Below, piece after piece: positions 24,865 through 34,548 of a stretch of 64,000 nt of DNA (position 1 is the first letter of the stretch; every line of letters starts with the position of its first letter). The position numbers were made by a program, and so were the translations under genes. Source of the DNA: Candidatus Kapaibacterium sp. (GTDB taxonomy: Bacteria; Bacteroidota; Ignavibacteria; Kapaibacteriales; UBA2268); contig JAPLFL010000092.1 of assembly GCA_026390695.1 (NCBI GenBank), forward strand, positions 1 to 64,000, in the 5' to 3' direction. Below the pieces are notes generated by a model, which was not told the origin of the DNA, did not search any database, and saw only the letters and a program-made list of their open reading frames with translations.

Positions 24865-27800
24865 ATGAAAAATAATAATTCAATAATATATAATTATTTA
24901 AAATATGTTTCTGAATCCAAAAGTTATTATTTTATTAAAATATTAACCCTGACAAGATTTTTTAAATTTCTTTCTTGTTTGATTTTAATATTTATCACTC
25001 CTTTTATTACTCTATCTCAGCCATGGATCAATGTATCTTCAAATTTAAACTTTTTAGATATTCAGAATAATTTTATTAAGTTTTCCGATTCGATTGGTAC
25101 ACAAAATATTAAAGGATGGAAGAAATTCAAAAGATGGGAACATTTCTGGGAACCTCGCACCAAAAGCGATGGTTCGACTATGAATTTTGATTCTCTCTAT
25201 AAATACTATACTCATTTAAAAAATAATAATTCCATCAAATCATTACAATTTTATGGGAAATGGCAGGAATTAGGACCAAAAACAAATCCTGAAACACAAA
25301 GTGGAATCCCTTTTGCAACTATTGGAAGAGTAAATTGCATTTGCTTAAACCCTATTGATACCAATATTATTTATATCGGTTCCGCCACAGGTGGAATTTG
25401 GAAATCAACTGATTACGGCTCTCACTGGGTATCCCTGAACACTCCACAATTTTGTAGTCAAGGTATTTCCGATATAGTTTTATTAAATAAAAATCCTAAT
25501 ATTGTATTTGCAGCCACTGGTGATGCAGATGGTTGGTTCAGCCAGGGAAGCACTTATACGGGGATAATAAAATCAATCGATGCAGGTAATACTTGGTCAA
25601 CAATTAACCCCACAGCCAAAGAAGATTATCAGATTGTAAGTAAAATTTTAATTGATAATATTGATGAAAAAGTCATAATTGCCGCTACCAATCGAGGGAT
25701 TATCAAATCTAGGGATGGTGGTATCTCTTGGATTACTTTGTTTCAAGATACATATTTTAGAGATTTAATTAGATCAGCAGTAAATTCTCAGATTATTTTT
25801 AGCGCTTCATACAACTGGCAGGGACATGCCTCAATATTTAAATCAACAGATTTCGGCGATTCATGGATCAAAGTTTTCAGTCCTGATTCTGTTAATAGAA
25901 TCAAACTTGCGGCTTCTACAGCAGATAAAAACCGAATTTTCGCTTTATGTTCCGATTCAAGACTGAACAATTACAAAGATTTCTATATATCTGAAGACTC
26001 TGGAACAAATTGGCGGAGTATGGCTCTGGTACCTGATATTTTATCCGGTCAATCATTCTATAATATGTCATTGGCTGTATCTGATGCGAATCCGAGTAAT
26101 ATTTTTGCCGGGGGTGTTTATTCATGGAGAACTCAGACCGGTGGCGCCGTATGGAAAGAATTAGATCCTATCATTCATGTTGACGTGCATGATATTAAAT
26201 TTAATAGTAAATCAGGAACTGTTTTTATTGCAACCGATGGCGGAGTTTGTAGATCGTTCAATAATGGCTCCGATTGGGAGATTTTGAATACTGGACTTGG
26301 AATTACACAATTTTACAAATTTAGCAGTGCGAATCAGCATGACAATATACTAATTGGAGGAAGTCAGGATAATGGTTCATTTCTGAAATTCGGAAATATT
26401 TGGCATCAAATAATTGATGGAGATATGTTAGAATGTTTATTTGATAATGAAGATAATACTTATGCTTACTGTGAAGGTGGTAATGGTCGTTTATATAGTG
26501 TAGATCTATTGGATTTAAGTTATAATGAAATATTTTCACCTGATCGTCCGGATGTGAATGAGGAGTCTGCATGGGATGCTCCTATTGTGTTAAATCCTGT
26601 AAAATCCTCATCACTGGCTATTGGATACGAAAATATCTGGATCTCAAATAACTGGGGTCAAACCTGGAGACGGATTAGCAACTTTACACAAAAGAAAACT
26701 ATTCGTCATTTAGCTTTTGCACCTTCCGATACTAATTTTATTTACTATACAAACTCTACCGGAGTGTATCGTACAAGTAATTATGGTAAAAACTGGAATA
26801 GAATTCTTAGCCAGAATGGTTTCGTCTCTTCATTAACTGTTGATCCTATGAATCCACTGCATATATGGCTGAGTTTCGGAAATTATGATAATAAACTCAA
26901 GGTTCTTGATTATGATGGTGATCAATGGCGAAATATTAGTGATGGATTACCAAATGTTCCTGTTAATTGTCTGATATTAGATAAAAAAATGAATCAAGGG
27001 ATTTTTGTGGGAACTGATTTGGGTGTATTTATGCGAAATGCATATTTCCCTGACTGGGAGCCAGTCGGGACAGGACTTCCTGATATTATTGTGACAACAC
27101 TTGAGATAAATTATGGATCTGGATTTTTACGTGCTGCCACATTCGGACGTGGGATTTGGGAATTAGACATACATAATTTGCAAAGACCTGAGAAGCCACA
27201 GATCAGTCTTACGGGTAAGGATACTATTTGTTATGGTGATTTGGCAAAGATTTTCGTTACAAATAAATCCAAATATAAATACTTATGGTCAAATGCTGCT
27301 ATTGGTGATACTGTTTATGTTTCTGACGATAATTATTATTCAGTAACTGCAATTGACACAATAAGCGGTGCTCTTTGCAGTTCTGACCCAATTAAAGTTA
27401 ATGTGATTCCTTTTGCTGATCTGAAAATTATATTTGAAGGGAACCAAAATACTTTATGTGAAGGAGATTCAATCAGACTTATTGCAGACTTTAACAAAAA
27501 AATTAAAAAACTTCAATTAAATTGGTCAAGCGGTGACACAAGTAATTCAATCATAGTAAATAATTCCGGTGATTACACTCTTTACGGCGAAACTCCCGAA
27601 GGATGTACCTTTTCGAGCATTACTGAACATTTGGTATTTTATCCTAAAAGTGCAAAACCTACAATCAGCCGCGAAGGTAATATTTTAGTTGCATCCGATG
27701 GTACTGCTTTTCAATGGTATCTTAACGGTTATGAAATGCAAAACGGAAAAGCGAAACGTCTGCCAATCCAGTCTCAAGGCAGATACAAGGTATTAGTTTA

Positions 27801-28116
27801 TAATGAATTCTCCTGCCCAAGCCTTTCTGATGAATTTTTTGTCGAAAGCTCAGTAAAATCTTACCTTGACAATGATCAAGTAATAATTTACCCAAATCCA
27901 ACTTCAGGGACTTTTTTTATCGAATCAAAAAAAACATCTAATTATTTATCTGATATCAAAATTAGAGATTTAAATGGTGAAGTTATTCAATATATCAATG
28001 ATAGTATCATAACTAAAGTTGAAATTTCAAGTTCCCATTTAAATAGCGGCGCATACTTTATTGATTACACTTTAGGCATTAACCGTTATTCAGCCAAGAT
28101 AATTGTTTTAAAATAA
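24865..28116 (+). CDS. Large secreted BNR/Asp-box (sortilin-like) protein with T9SS sorting domain
   Basis: The 1083-aa protein has a late signal-like hydrophobic segment (about residues 30-52, FLSCLILIFITPFITLSQ). A multi-blade propeller follows with repeated Asp-box motifs (STDYGSHW, SIDAGNTW, SRDGGISW, STDFGDSW, SEDSGTNW, SFNNGSDW, TSNYGKNW). Two or three Ig-like domains with cysteines follow (about 770-990), and a C-terminal sorting domain starts at IIYPNPTSGTFFIES and ends AKIIVLK. This is the design of VPS10-type exo-alpha-sialidase-like T9SS cargos; the substrate or ligand is unknown. The first ATG at 24865 makes the N-terminal region unusually long. No Shine-Dalgarno sequence is visible. 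Confidence 0.85.
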   Translation: MKNNNSIIYNYLKYVSESKSYYFIKILTLTRFFKFLSCLILIFITPFITLSQPWINVSSNLNFLDIQNNFIKFSDSIGTQNIKGWKKFKRWEHFWEPRTKSDGSTMNFDSLYKYYTHLKNNNSIKSLQFYGKWQELGPKTNPETQSGIPFATIGRVNCICLNPIDTNIIYIGSATGGIWKSTDYGSHWVSLNTPQFCSQGISDIVLLNKNPNIVFAATGDADGWFSQGSTYTGIIKSIDAGNTWSTINPTAKEDYQIVSKILIDNIDEKVIIAATNRGIIKSRDGGISWITLFQDTYFRDLIRSAVNSQIIFSASYNWQGHASIFKSTDFGDSWIKVFSPDSVNRIKLAASTADKNRIFALCSDSRLNNYKDFYISEDSGTNWRSMALVPDILSGQSFYNMSLAVSDANPSNIFAGGVYSWRTQTGGAVWKELDPIIHVDVHDIKFNSKSGTVFIATDGGVCRSFNNGSDWEILNTGLGITQFYKFSSANQHDNILIGGSQDNGSFLKFGNIWHQIIDGDMLECLFDNEDNTYAYCEGGNGRLYSVDLLDLSYNEIFSPDRPDVNEESAWDAPIVLNPVKSSSLAIGYENIWISNNWGQTWRRISNFTQKKTIRHLAFAPSDTNFIYYTNSTGVYRTSNYGKNWNRILSQNGFVSSLTVDPMNPLHIWLSFGNYDNKLKVLDYDGDQWRNISDGLPNVPVNCLILDKKMNQGIFVGTDLGVFMRNAYFPDWEPVGTGLPDIIVTTLEINYGSGFLRAATFGRGIWELDIHNLQRPEKPQISLTGKDTICYGDLAKIFVTNKSKYKYLWSNAAIGDTVYVSDDNYYSVTAIDTISGALCSSDPIKVNVIPFADLKIIFEGNQNTLCEGDSIRLIADFNKKIKKLQLNWSSGDTSNSIIVNNSGDYTLYGETPEGCTFSSITEHLVFYPKSAKPTISREGNILVASDGTAFQWYLNGYEMQNGKAKRLPIQSQGRYKVLVYNEFSCPSLSDEFFVESSVKSYLDNDQVIIYPNPTSGTFFIESKKTSNYLSDIKIRDLNGEVIQYINDSIITKVEISSSHLNSGAYFIDYTLGINRYSAKIIVLK

Positions 28117-28176
28117 ATTTACAATAATTTTAATTATTATGTTTCTTTAATCTTTTAGTTTAACCAAAATTTAAAA

Positions 28177-29067
28177 ATGATTATTAATATAGATTCTTCC
28201 TCCGGTTTTTGCTGGGGAGTTGTAAAGACAATTGATATTGTTGAGAATGTTTTGCTTGAGAAAAATGGTGAAAATGTTTATGTCTTGGGAGAGGTTATCC
28301 ACAATCCCAAAGAGATTGAGAGGCTCGAATCCAAAGGACTAAAGACCATTTCCATCAATCAACTTAATATTATTGATAAAGAAAAGGATACTCTGATTGT
28401 ACGAGCACACGGTGAACCACCTTCGACATTTATAACAGCTAAGGAGGCTGGTATCAATGTTGTCGATGCAACCTGTCCGCTTGTAATTGCACTCCAGAAG
28501 CGAGTAAAAAAATTTTTTGATGAATCTTATCAGATAATTATATATGGAAAAAAGGAACATCCTGAAGTAATAGGATTAAGGGGTTTTTGTAATGATAAAT
28601 GTATAGTTATTTATTCAGTCGATGAAGCATTGGAAAAAGTTGATTTCACAAAGAAATCCGTACTTCTTTCCCAAACTACTGTTGACAAATCAATCTTATA
28701 TTCAATAAAAGATGCACTGGAAGCTAAAATATCAGATTTCCAATTTCAAAATCCCGATCAGAACAAACTTCTATTCCGTGATACAGTTTGTAAATATGTT
28801 TATGATAGAGAAGACAGCTTGAAGGAATTTGCCCGCAACCATAATGCAATTCTATTTGTCGCTGGCAGACACTCTTCAAACGGAAAATCTCTTTTTAAGC
28901 TCTGTTCTTCGGCAAATTCAAAAACTTTTTTTGTTGAAGATTATAATGAAATAGATTTTTCATGGTTTGACAATTGTCAAAATATCGGTATAAGTGGAGC
29001 TACAAGCACTCCTCAATGGTTTATGGAAGAAATACGAGCGAAATTATTAAGACATTTTGAAAATTGA
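28177..29067 (+). CDS. ispH: 4-hydroxy-3-methylbut-2-enyl diphosphate reductase
   Basis: The last enzyme of the MEP isoprenoid pathway reduces HMBPP to IPP and DMAPP using a [4Fe-4S] cluster. The three cluster cysteines are C12 (GFCWGV), C100 (DATCPLV) and C205 (DTVCKYV). Substrate histidines H42 (VIHNP) and H128 (KKEHPEV) are present, as is the terminal SGATSTPQWFMEEI motif. The 296-aa length is normal. It begins 60 bases after the propeller gene and is followed 90 bases later by a glycosyltransferase on the same strand. The start ATG directly precedes the first strand of the family. Confidence 0.96.
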   Translation: MIINIDSSSGFCWGVVKTIDIVENVLLEKNGENVYVLGEVIHNPKEIERLESKGLKTISINQLNIIDKEKDTLIVRAHGEPPSTFITAKEAGINVVDATCPLVIALQKRVKKFFDESYQIIIYGKKEHPEVIGLRGFCNDKCIVIYSVDEALEKVDFTKKSVLLSQTTVDKSILYSIKDALEAKISDFQFQNPDQNKLLFRDTVCKYVYDREDSLKEFARNHNAILFVAGRHSSNGKSLFKLCSSANSKTFFVEDYNEIDFSWFDNCQNIGISGATSTPQWFMEEIRAKLLRHFEN

Positions 29068-29159
29068 TGAATTTTTAATTTATATCATATTTCTTTTTTT
29101 ACTCAAACAAATTCAATATATTGCCATATTGTTTTTTTGAATTGTTTGAATTTATAAAC

Positions 29160-30284
29160 ATGACCCTGAACATTGAATTAATTTTTATATTTGCTTTTGT
29201 ATTTTATGGTCTTAGGTGCATTCTTTTTATCATTGGATCTTACTTAGAGAGAATTAAAAGCAAAAAGTCTTTTAATTCAACATTCTTGCCAAAAGTTTCC
29301 ATCATTGTTCCAGCCAGAAATGAGGAAAAAAACATTAAAAATTGTATAGAATCAATTGCACTAAGTAATTATCCTAAAGAGAATTTTGAAATAGTTGTTG
29401 TGAATGATCGTTCGGAAGACTCAACCGGAGCCATTTTGAAAGAATTATCAATAAATATTCCAAATTTGGTTGTTCTCGAAATTAAAAATGCATCTGAAAA
29501 AAATCTTCAAGGTAAACCCGGTGCTCTTGATGCTGGAATCAAATTATCAAAGCATGATATAATTCTTATGACCGATGCTGATTGCACTGTTCATAAAAAC
29601 TGGATTGCCACAATGGCATCACATTATGCAGATGAAAAAGTCGGTCTTGTTGCATCATATACTCTTATCAAGCATAGGACAGCATTTCATTTTATGCAGG
29701 CTATTGAATGGATATATATGCATACAATGGGAGCTGCAGGCATGGGAATAAACTTTCCATTAGGCTGCTATGGCAATAATTATTCAGTAAGAAAGAGTGA
29801 TTATTTTGCGTTGGGTGGTTATGAGAATATTAAATTTTCTCTTACCGAAGATCTTGCTTTGGTAATTGCAATTTTTAAACTTGGGAAAAAAGTGCATTAT
29901 GTTGTTAATGAAAATTCTTCGGTGCATACTCTCCCCTGCGATAATTTTGGAGAGTATATACGTCAGCACCATCGCTGGGCTACAGGTGGAAAAGGGTTGG
30001 GATGGTTTGCAATTTTATTTGTTTTAGTGGCTTTCAGTCTTATGTCAGCTCTGGTAGCAGCTTTAATAACACAGAATTATTCGATGTTTTTTTGTTTATT
30101 AGGATTTCGCGTAATCATGGATTCAATTGTTAGTTTTCCGGCAATTATTTCTTTCAAACAGTGGAAGCTTTTGCCATGGCTGATTCCTTCGGTTCCATTC
30201 TTTATCTTTGTAGAGTTCATTGTTCCTTTTTTAATTATCAATCCCAAGGTTAAATGGAAGGGACAAATTTTTACAACCAAATAA
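29160..30284 (+). CDS. Membrane-anchored family 2 glycosyltransferase
   Basis: The protein (374 aa from the ATG at 29160; the track start at 29121 is TTG) has one N-terminal membrane helix and a GT-A glycosyltransferase domain. That domain has SIIVPARNEEKNI, VVNDRSEDST, the metal-binding MTDADC, a later SLTEDLAL acidic motif and the processive-type RQHHRWATGG. Two or three C-terminal helices follow. The RxxRW signature places it near enzymes that make membrane-associated or exported polysaccharides and glycolipids. Donor and acceptor are unknown. The next gene, a small exported protein, starts 34 bases downstream and is probably co-transcribed. Confidence 0.85.
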   Translation: MTLNIELIFIFAFVFYGLRCILFIIGSYLERIKSKKSFNSTFLPKVSIIVPARNEEKNIKNCIESIALSNYPKENFEIVVVNDRSEDSTGAILKELSINIPNLVVLEIKNASEKNLQGKPGALDAGIKLSKHDIILMTDADCTVHKNWIATMASHYADEKVGLVASYTLIKHRTAFHFMQAIEWIYMHTMGAAGMGINFPLGCYGNNYSVRKSDYFALGGYENIKFSLTEDLALVIAIFKLGKKVHYVVNENSSVHTLPCDNFGEYIRQHHRWATGGKGLGWFAILFVLVAFSLMSALVAALITQNYSMFFCLLGFRVIMDSIVSFPAIISFKQWKLLPWLIPSVPFFIFVEFIVPFLIINPKVKWKGQIFTTK

Positions 30285-30318
30285 AAATCAATATCAAATA
30301 ATATCAAAGGGTATTTTT

Positions 30319-30786
30319 ATGAAAAAATTCTACATAATAACAATTATCTTCTTGTCAGCAAGTTTAATCTTTGGACAGGACGGGAATTCAAAATTCAGCA
30401 GCAGTGCTAATTCTCAGACAAAACAAATGCCATCCGAATTATCAGCAAAGATTGATGGATTTTTTAAAACCCTTATAACAAAAAAAGTTGATATTGCTTT
30501 TTTGGAACTTGTTAAAGGATCAGCTCTTGAAAAGAAAAAGGATGATATTACAAATTTAATTCAACAGACCTTTAAATCATTCGATATTTACGGTGATTTA
30601 AAAAAATTCGAGAAAATTAATCATCAATTTGCGGGTAGCTCATATCTCAGAGTTAGCTATATAGCATCCCACAGTACATATCCCACGCGCTGGGTCTTCA
30701 CATTTTATCAATCCCCTGATTCAGGCTGGGGACTGACAAATATTAAATTCGATGACTTGACGGAAAACTTTTTTAAAGAAGATTAA
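30319..30786 (+). CDS. Small exported protein of unknown function
   Basis: The 155-aa product has a clear signal peptide (KKFYIITIIFLSASLIFGQ) and a short Ser/Gln-rich spacer. A mixed alpha/beta domain of about 105 residues follows (helical SELSAKIDGFFKTLITKK, then strands SYLRVSYIASHS, TRWVFTFYQSPD, WGLTNIKFDD). The size and strand pattern resemble NTF2-like or other small stress-related periplasmic domains, but no family can be named. An AAGGG lies about 10 bases before the ATG. It follows the glycosyltransferase closely. Confidence 0.65.
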   Translation: MKKFYIITIIFLSASLIFGQDGNSKFSSSANSQTKQMPSELSAKIDGFFKTLITKKVDIAFLELVKGSALEKKKDDITNLIQQTFKSFDIYGDLKKFEKINHQFAGSSYLRVSYIASHSTYPTRWVFTFYQSPDSGWGLTNIKFDDLTENFFKED

Positions 30787-31416
30787 ATTTAGTTATTAAG
30801 ATTTAAAGTTTAAAGTTATAAAGTTGTTGGTTAATTTTATTTAATGTTGGAATTTTTATTGTAGTGGCGATTGGCTGTTAGCCTATACTATTAAAATGAT
30901 ATTATTAATATTCCTAAGAGTATTCCTTGTTAATCAGAACTTTAAAAAATAGTTTAACATACTAATCAAATTTCATCATCGGTTAATAATAATTAAGGTT
31001 AATCTAATTGTTTATTTAATTAATTATCCGTAATTTTGTAATTGTAATTAAAGTCTTTTTGAAAAAAGAGATTATTTGAAATTGAGAAATGGCATTGAGA
31101 CTGAAATTGAAGAATAAATTAAATATCAAAATTAAACCTAAATTAGTTTATTTTCAAATTCAGTTTATTTTATTATTAGTTAGCTTAGATTTTTTGAAAT
31201 ATTTTGAATTAAATTTTGGTATTAAGATTGATAAAATGATTGTGGAATTAACAAATTATATAAAATCCTTTTGGAATGTAAATATGATAACAACGACAAC
31301 GGCTTCCACACTGATGATTTCAAGGTATAAGAACGGGATTATTTAAAAATGAATCCCTTTTAGAGCTAATAAATTTGCCATTTAACAAAGGGAAATTTTC
31401 AGGGAATAGGAAAAAA
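30787..31416 (+). other. Long region upstream of hemA
   Basis: This 630-base gap is AT-rich. It holds the promoter candidate at 31008-31038 and then about 375 bases of leader before hemA. The 85-aa ORF at 31089-31346 has only Lys/Ile/Leu/Asn-rich low-complexity content and no ribosome-binding site, so I do not call it a gene. No known riboswitch shape was recognised by eye. Confidence 0.5.
31008..31038 (+). promoter_or_regulatory. Bacteroidota-type promoter upstream of the heme cluster
   Basis: TTG at 31008-31010 is followed by exactly 20 bases and TAATTTTG at 31031-31038, matching the TTG-N17-23-TAnnTTTG consensus. It would drive the whole plus-strand heme cluster with an unusually long leader of about 370 nt. 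Confidence 0.55.
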
Positions 31417-32700
31417 ATGCATTTTATCGTTGTTGGAGCAAGTTTTAAAACTGCAAATGTCGAAAAAAGAGAAAAGCTCCATTTCTCATCAGAAGCTCTG
31501 CCAGCAGCTTATTCACAACTTAACTCAAACCAGTCTATCAATGGTAGTGTAATTCTTTCAACATGCAATCGTGTCGAAATATATGCATCTACTGATAATA
31601 TTGACAAAGGAATTGAAGATATAACTAATTTCATCAGTAATTTTCACAAAATTTCTTTGAATGAATTAAAGCCGATACTCTATTCAAAGAATTGCCACAG
31701 TGCTGTCTTCCATCTCCTCACAGTTACTTCTTCAATAGATTCAATGGTAATAGGTGAATCACAGATTCAGGGACAAGTTCGGGATGCATACGCAGCAGCT
31801 CAGGAATTGAATGCAACTAATGGAATGGTAAATAAACTCTTCCAGTCTGCAATACAAACAGGTAAGAAAGTACGCAATGAGACAAAGATTGGTGAAGGTT
31901 CGGTTTCTGTTGCCACATTAGCTCTTGATATAATTAAAAAATATTATGGACAGGATGAGAAATTCAGTGCTCTGATTGTGGGTTCCGGGAAAATGGGGTC
32001 TTTAACAGCCTCCAATTTCAGAAATTATTTTACAAATTTAAATTTATCTATTGCAAATCGTTCATTGGATAATGCAAAGATTTTTGCCGAAAAATTTGAT
32101 GCACAAATTATTGATTTTGATGATCGTTATAATACTTTAAAAGATTTTGACGTAATGGTTGTTGCAACAAGTTTTGAAACACATGTAATAAAGCATTCAC
32201 TTGTAGAAATGGCTTTAGCCGGTCATTTAACAGAGAAAAAGCGTTATTTTGTTGATCTGGCGATTCCAAGAAATATCGATCCGCATATAAGAATTGTTGA
32301 AAATTGCTCACTTTATTCAATTGATGATATAAATAAAATAATCACTACTAATTTGGATAAACGCTCCGAATCTATCGAAAGAGCCAAAGCTATTATCAAT
32401 GAAGTTGCTGAAGAATATTTTGAGTGGTACCTTAAGCAATCGATTGTCCCTACCATGATGGAAATAAAAAAAGGAATGGGGATAATAAAAGATAGAACAA
32501 TTGCCACTTTCGATGATTTTTATAAAACTCTTGAATCATCTCAAGCTGAAAATGTGAGCAAAATGCTTGATGAATATGCTGATAAAATTATAAAGGTAAT
32601 TATGAAAAACATCCGCCGTGCAACAACAAAGGATGAATTGATAAATATTACACGTACATTAAAAGAAACATTAACTTTAGATATAAATAATGATCATTAA
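31417..32700 (+). CDS. hemA: Glutamyl-tRNA reductase
   Basis: The first enzyme of the C5 heme pathway reduces glutamyl-tRNA(Glu) to glutamate-1-semialdehyde with NADPH. From the ATG at 31417 it is 427 aa and begins MHFIVVGASFKTA, the usual family start. The track start at 31375 is TTG, and an AGG lies 6 bases before 31417. The catalytic cysteine is C50 in STCNRVEIY. GESQIQGQVRDAY, the Rossmann GSGKMG and a C-terminal dimerisation helix region follow. Its end overlaps hemC by 11 bases, so translation is likely coupled. With hemL downstream this confirms the C5 rather than the ALA synthase route. Confidence 0.95.
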   Translation: MHFIVVGASFKTANVEKREKLHFSSEALPAAYSQLNSNQSINGSVILSTCNRVEIYASTDNIDKGIEDITNFISNFHKISLNELKPILYSKNCHSAVFHLLTVTSSIDSMVIGESQIQGQVRDAYAAAQELNATNGMVNKLFQSAIQTGKKVRNETKIGEGSVSVATLALDIIKKYYGQDEKFSALIVGSGKMGSLTASNFRNYFTNLNLSIANRSLDNAKIFAEKFDAQIIDFDDRYNTLKDFDVMVVATSFETHVIKHSLVEMALAGHLTEKKRYFVDLAIPRNIDPHIRIVENCSLYSIDDINKIITTNLDKRSESIERAKAIINEVAEEYFEWYLKQSIVPTMMEIKKGMGIIKDRTIATFDDFYKTLESSQAENVSKMLDEYADKIIKVIMKNIRRATTKDELINITRTLKETLTLDINNDH

Positions 32701-33610
32701 AAAATATATTGTTGCCACCAGACCAAGTCTTCTGGCATATACTCAAACCGAACAGACCGTTAATTTTATTAGAGAAAAAAATCCCGGAATTGAATTTGAA
32801 ATAGTGAAATTCAGCACTCAGGGCGATAAAATTACTGATAAACCATTGACAGAATTCGGTGGCACCGGAGTATTTGTCAAAGAACTTGAGAATGCAATTT
32901 TAGAGGGTAAAGCTCATTTTGCCATTCACAGTCTGAAGGATGTACCAGGAATTCAACCCGAAAATATGACATTAGCCTGCTTCGTCAAACGTGAAGATCC
33001 GAGAGATTTATTATTAACAAATGACGGTCGTACTCTGGATCAGCTTCCTGATAATTGTATTATTGGAACTGGCTCACCGCGGAGAATTGTTCAGATCGCT
33101 AATCTTAAACATTCTATTAAATTTAAAGAATTACGCGGTAATATTGATACCCGACTTCGTAAACTATTTGATGGTGAGTATGATGCAATCCTGCTTGCTG
33201 CTGCTGGTATGAACCGATTAGGTAAAATGATTCCTGAGTCTGCATATTTACCTCTTGATAACTTTATTCCTGCTATTGGACAAGGTACTATTGCATTAGA
33301 ATGTCTTAGTGATGATTTTGAAACAATTGCTGTTCTTAAATCAATTAACCATGCAGAAACTGAAATTGCTACTATTGCCGAACGTAGTTTTATGAAAACA
33401 ATCGGTGGTGGTTGCAAATTCCCTCTTGCTGCTTATGCAACCGTCACTGGATCGAATATCACATTGAATGCTATGATTGGCAATCATTATAATTTTAAGA
33501 CTTATTATACCTCTGCAAGTGCAGAAAAAGAACAAGCCGTTCAATTGGGAATAGAACTTGCTGAAGAGATTAAACAAGCTGCAATCAGCCTTGATGTTAA
33601 AATTTCATAG
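32690..33610 (+). CDS. hemC: Porphobilinogen deaminase (hydroxymethylbilane synthase)
   Basis: It polymerises four porphobilinogens into hydroxymethylbilane. The 306-aa protein has AIHSLKDVP with the catalytic aspartate (D84), GTGSPRRIVQI (126-136), ELRGNIDTRLRKL (147-159), and the dipyrromethane-cofactor cysteine C242 in GGGCKFPLAAYA. The N-terminal motif is VATRPSLLAYTQTEQ, diverged from the usual TRxSxLAxxQ but aligned. The start overlaps the hemA end by 11 bases. hemD follows 11 bases after the stop. Confidence 0.95.
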   Translation: MIIKKYIVATRPSLLAYTQTEQTVNFIREKNPGIEFEIVKFSTQGDKITDKPLTEFGGTGVFVKELENAILEGKAHFAIHSLKDVPGIQPENMTLACFVKREDPRDLLLTNDGRTLDQLPDNCIIGTGSPRRIVQIANLKHSIKFKELRGNIDTRLRKLFDGEYDAILLAAAGMNRLGKMIPESAYLPLDNFIPAIGQGTIALECLSDDFETIAVLKSINHAETEIATIAERSFMKTIGGGCKFPLAAYATVTGSNITLNAMIGNHYNFKTYYTSASAEKEQAVQLGIELAEEIKQAAISLDVKIS

Positions 33611-33621
33611 TTAATTTGGAA

Positions 33622-34410
33622 ATGTCTTTGCAAAATAAAATAATAATTTCGACAAAATCATTCAGCAATGATGACAAGTTCAAAGACTTTCTTGAAAATA
33701 AAGGAGCTATTGTATATAATTTTCCTTTGATTGAAACAGTAAAAGTCGAGATAACTCAGAACCTAATTGAAACTCTAAAAGAAATTAATTCGTTTAATTG
33801 GATTATTTTTACTTCAAAAAATGGTGTCGAAAAGTTTTTCAGTCTGTTGAATGATTTAAATATTAAATTACTTACTACGAGGTTTACTAAATTTGCGGCT
33901 ATAGGCAATCGTACAGCAGATGAATTAGAAAAAAATTCTATCGAAGCAAACTTTATTTCTACCGAAATGAATTCTGAGAAATTTGTCCTTGAAATGTCTG
34001 ATGAAATACTCTGCAAGGGTGATAAGGTATTATTAGCTCTTGGTAATCTTGCAAATGATACGCTTGAAAATGGACTAAAACAAACAACAGAAGTTCATCG
34101 AATCAATGTTTATAAAACTCATTCAACAATAAACCATCAACCAGACATCATTGACAGATTGATTGCTGATAATTATGATTTATTAATATTTACCAGTCCA
34201 TCTGGATTCGAGAGTTTTCTTTCGGTTTGTGATAAATATTCAATTAGAAATATAAATAAAATTGCATGTATAGGAAATACAACTGCTCAGGCTATTATTA
34301 ATTCTGGTTATAAACCTAAACTAATCTCTCCAAAATCTGATGCTGAAACCTTTGTTGATTCAATAGAGACTTATTTTAATGACAATTTTGCAAATTTTAT
34401 AAACAATTAA
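33622..34410 (+). CDS. hemD: Uroporphyrinogen-III synthase
   Basis: It cyclises hydroxymethylbilane with inversion of ring D. The family is poorly conserved, but position and landmarks fit. Two alpha/beta lobes contain WIIFTSKNGVEKFF (about 57), FAAIGNRTADEL (about 92), LLIFTSPSGFESF (about 192) and KIACIGNTTAQAI (about 214), ending in the SDAETFVDSI helix. I use the ATG at 33622 rather than the TTG at 33616. hemB follows after a 138-base AT-rich gap that begins with a short TTATGAG-like heptamer stretch. This could hold an additional promoter. Confidence 0.9.
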   Translation: MSLQNKIIISTKSFSNDDKFKDFLENKGAIVYNFPLIETVKVEITQNLIETLKEINSFNWIIFTSKNGVEKFFSLLNDLNIKLLTTRFTKFAAIGNRTADELEKNSIEANFISTEMNSEKFVLEMSDEILCKGDKVLLALGNLANDTLENGLKQTTEVHRINVYKTHSTINHQPDIIDRLIADNYDLLIFTSPSGFESFLSVCDKYSIRNINKIACIGNTTAQAIINSGYKPKLISPKSDAETFVDSIETYFNDNFANFINN

Positions 34411-34548
34411 ATTAATTATGAGTTATTAATAATAAGATACAGACTCCAGAGCATTTTATAACGCAAATTTAAATGATTATTCTAATGAATATTCAATTTT
34501 AAAAATAATAAAACTTTAATTTAAATTAAAAATACAAGGATAGGAACA

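Noticed and set aside
31089-31346. 85-aa ORF upstream of hemA
   Set aside because: Low-complexity Lys/Ile/Leu/Asn composition from AT-rich DNA, no ribosome-binding site and no recognisable domain.
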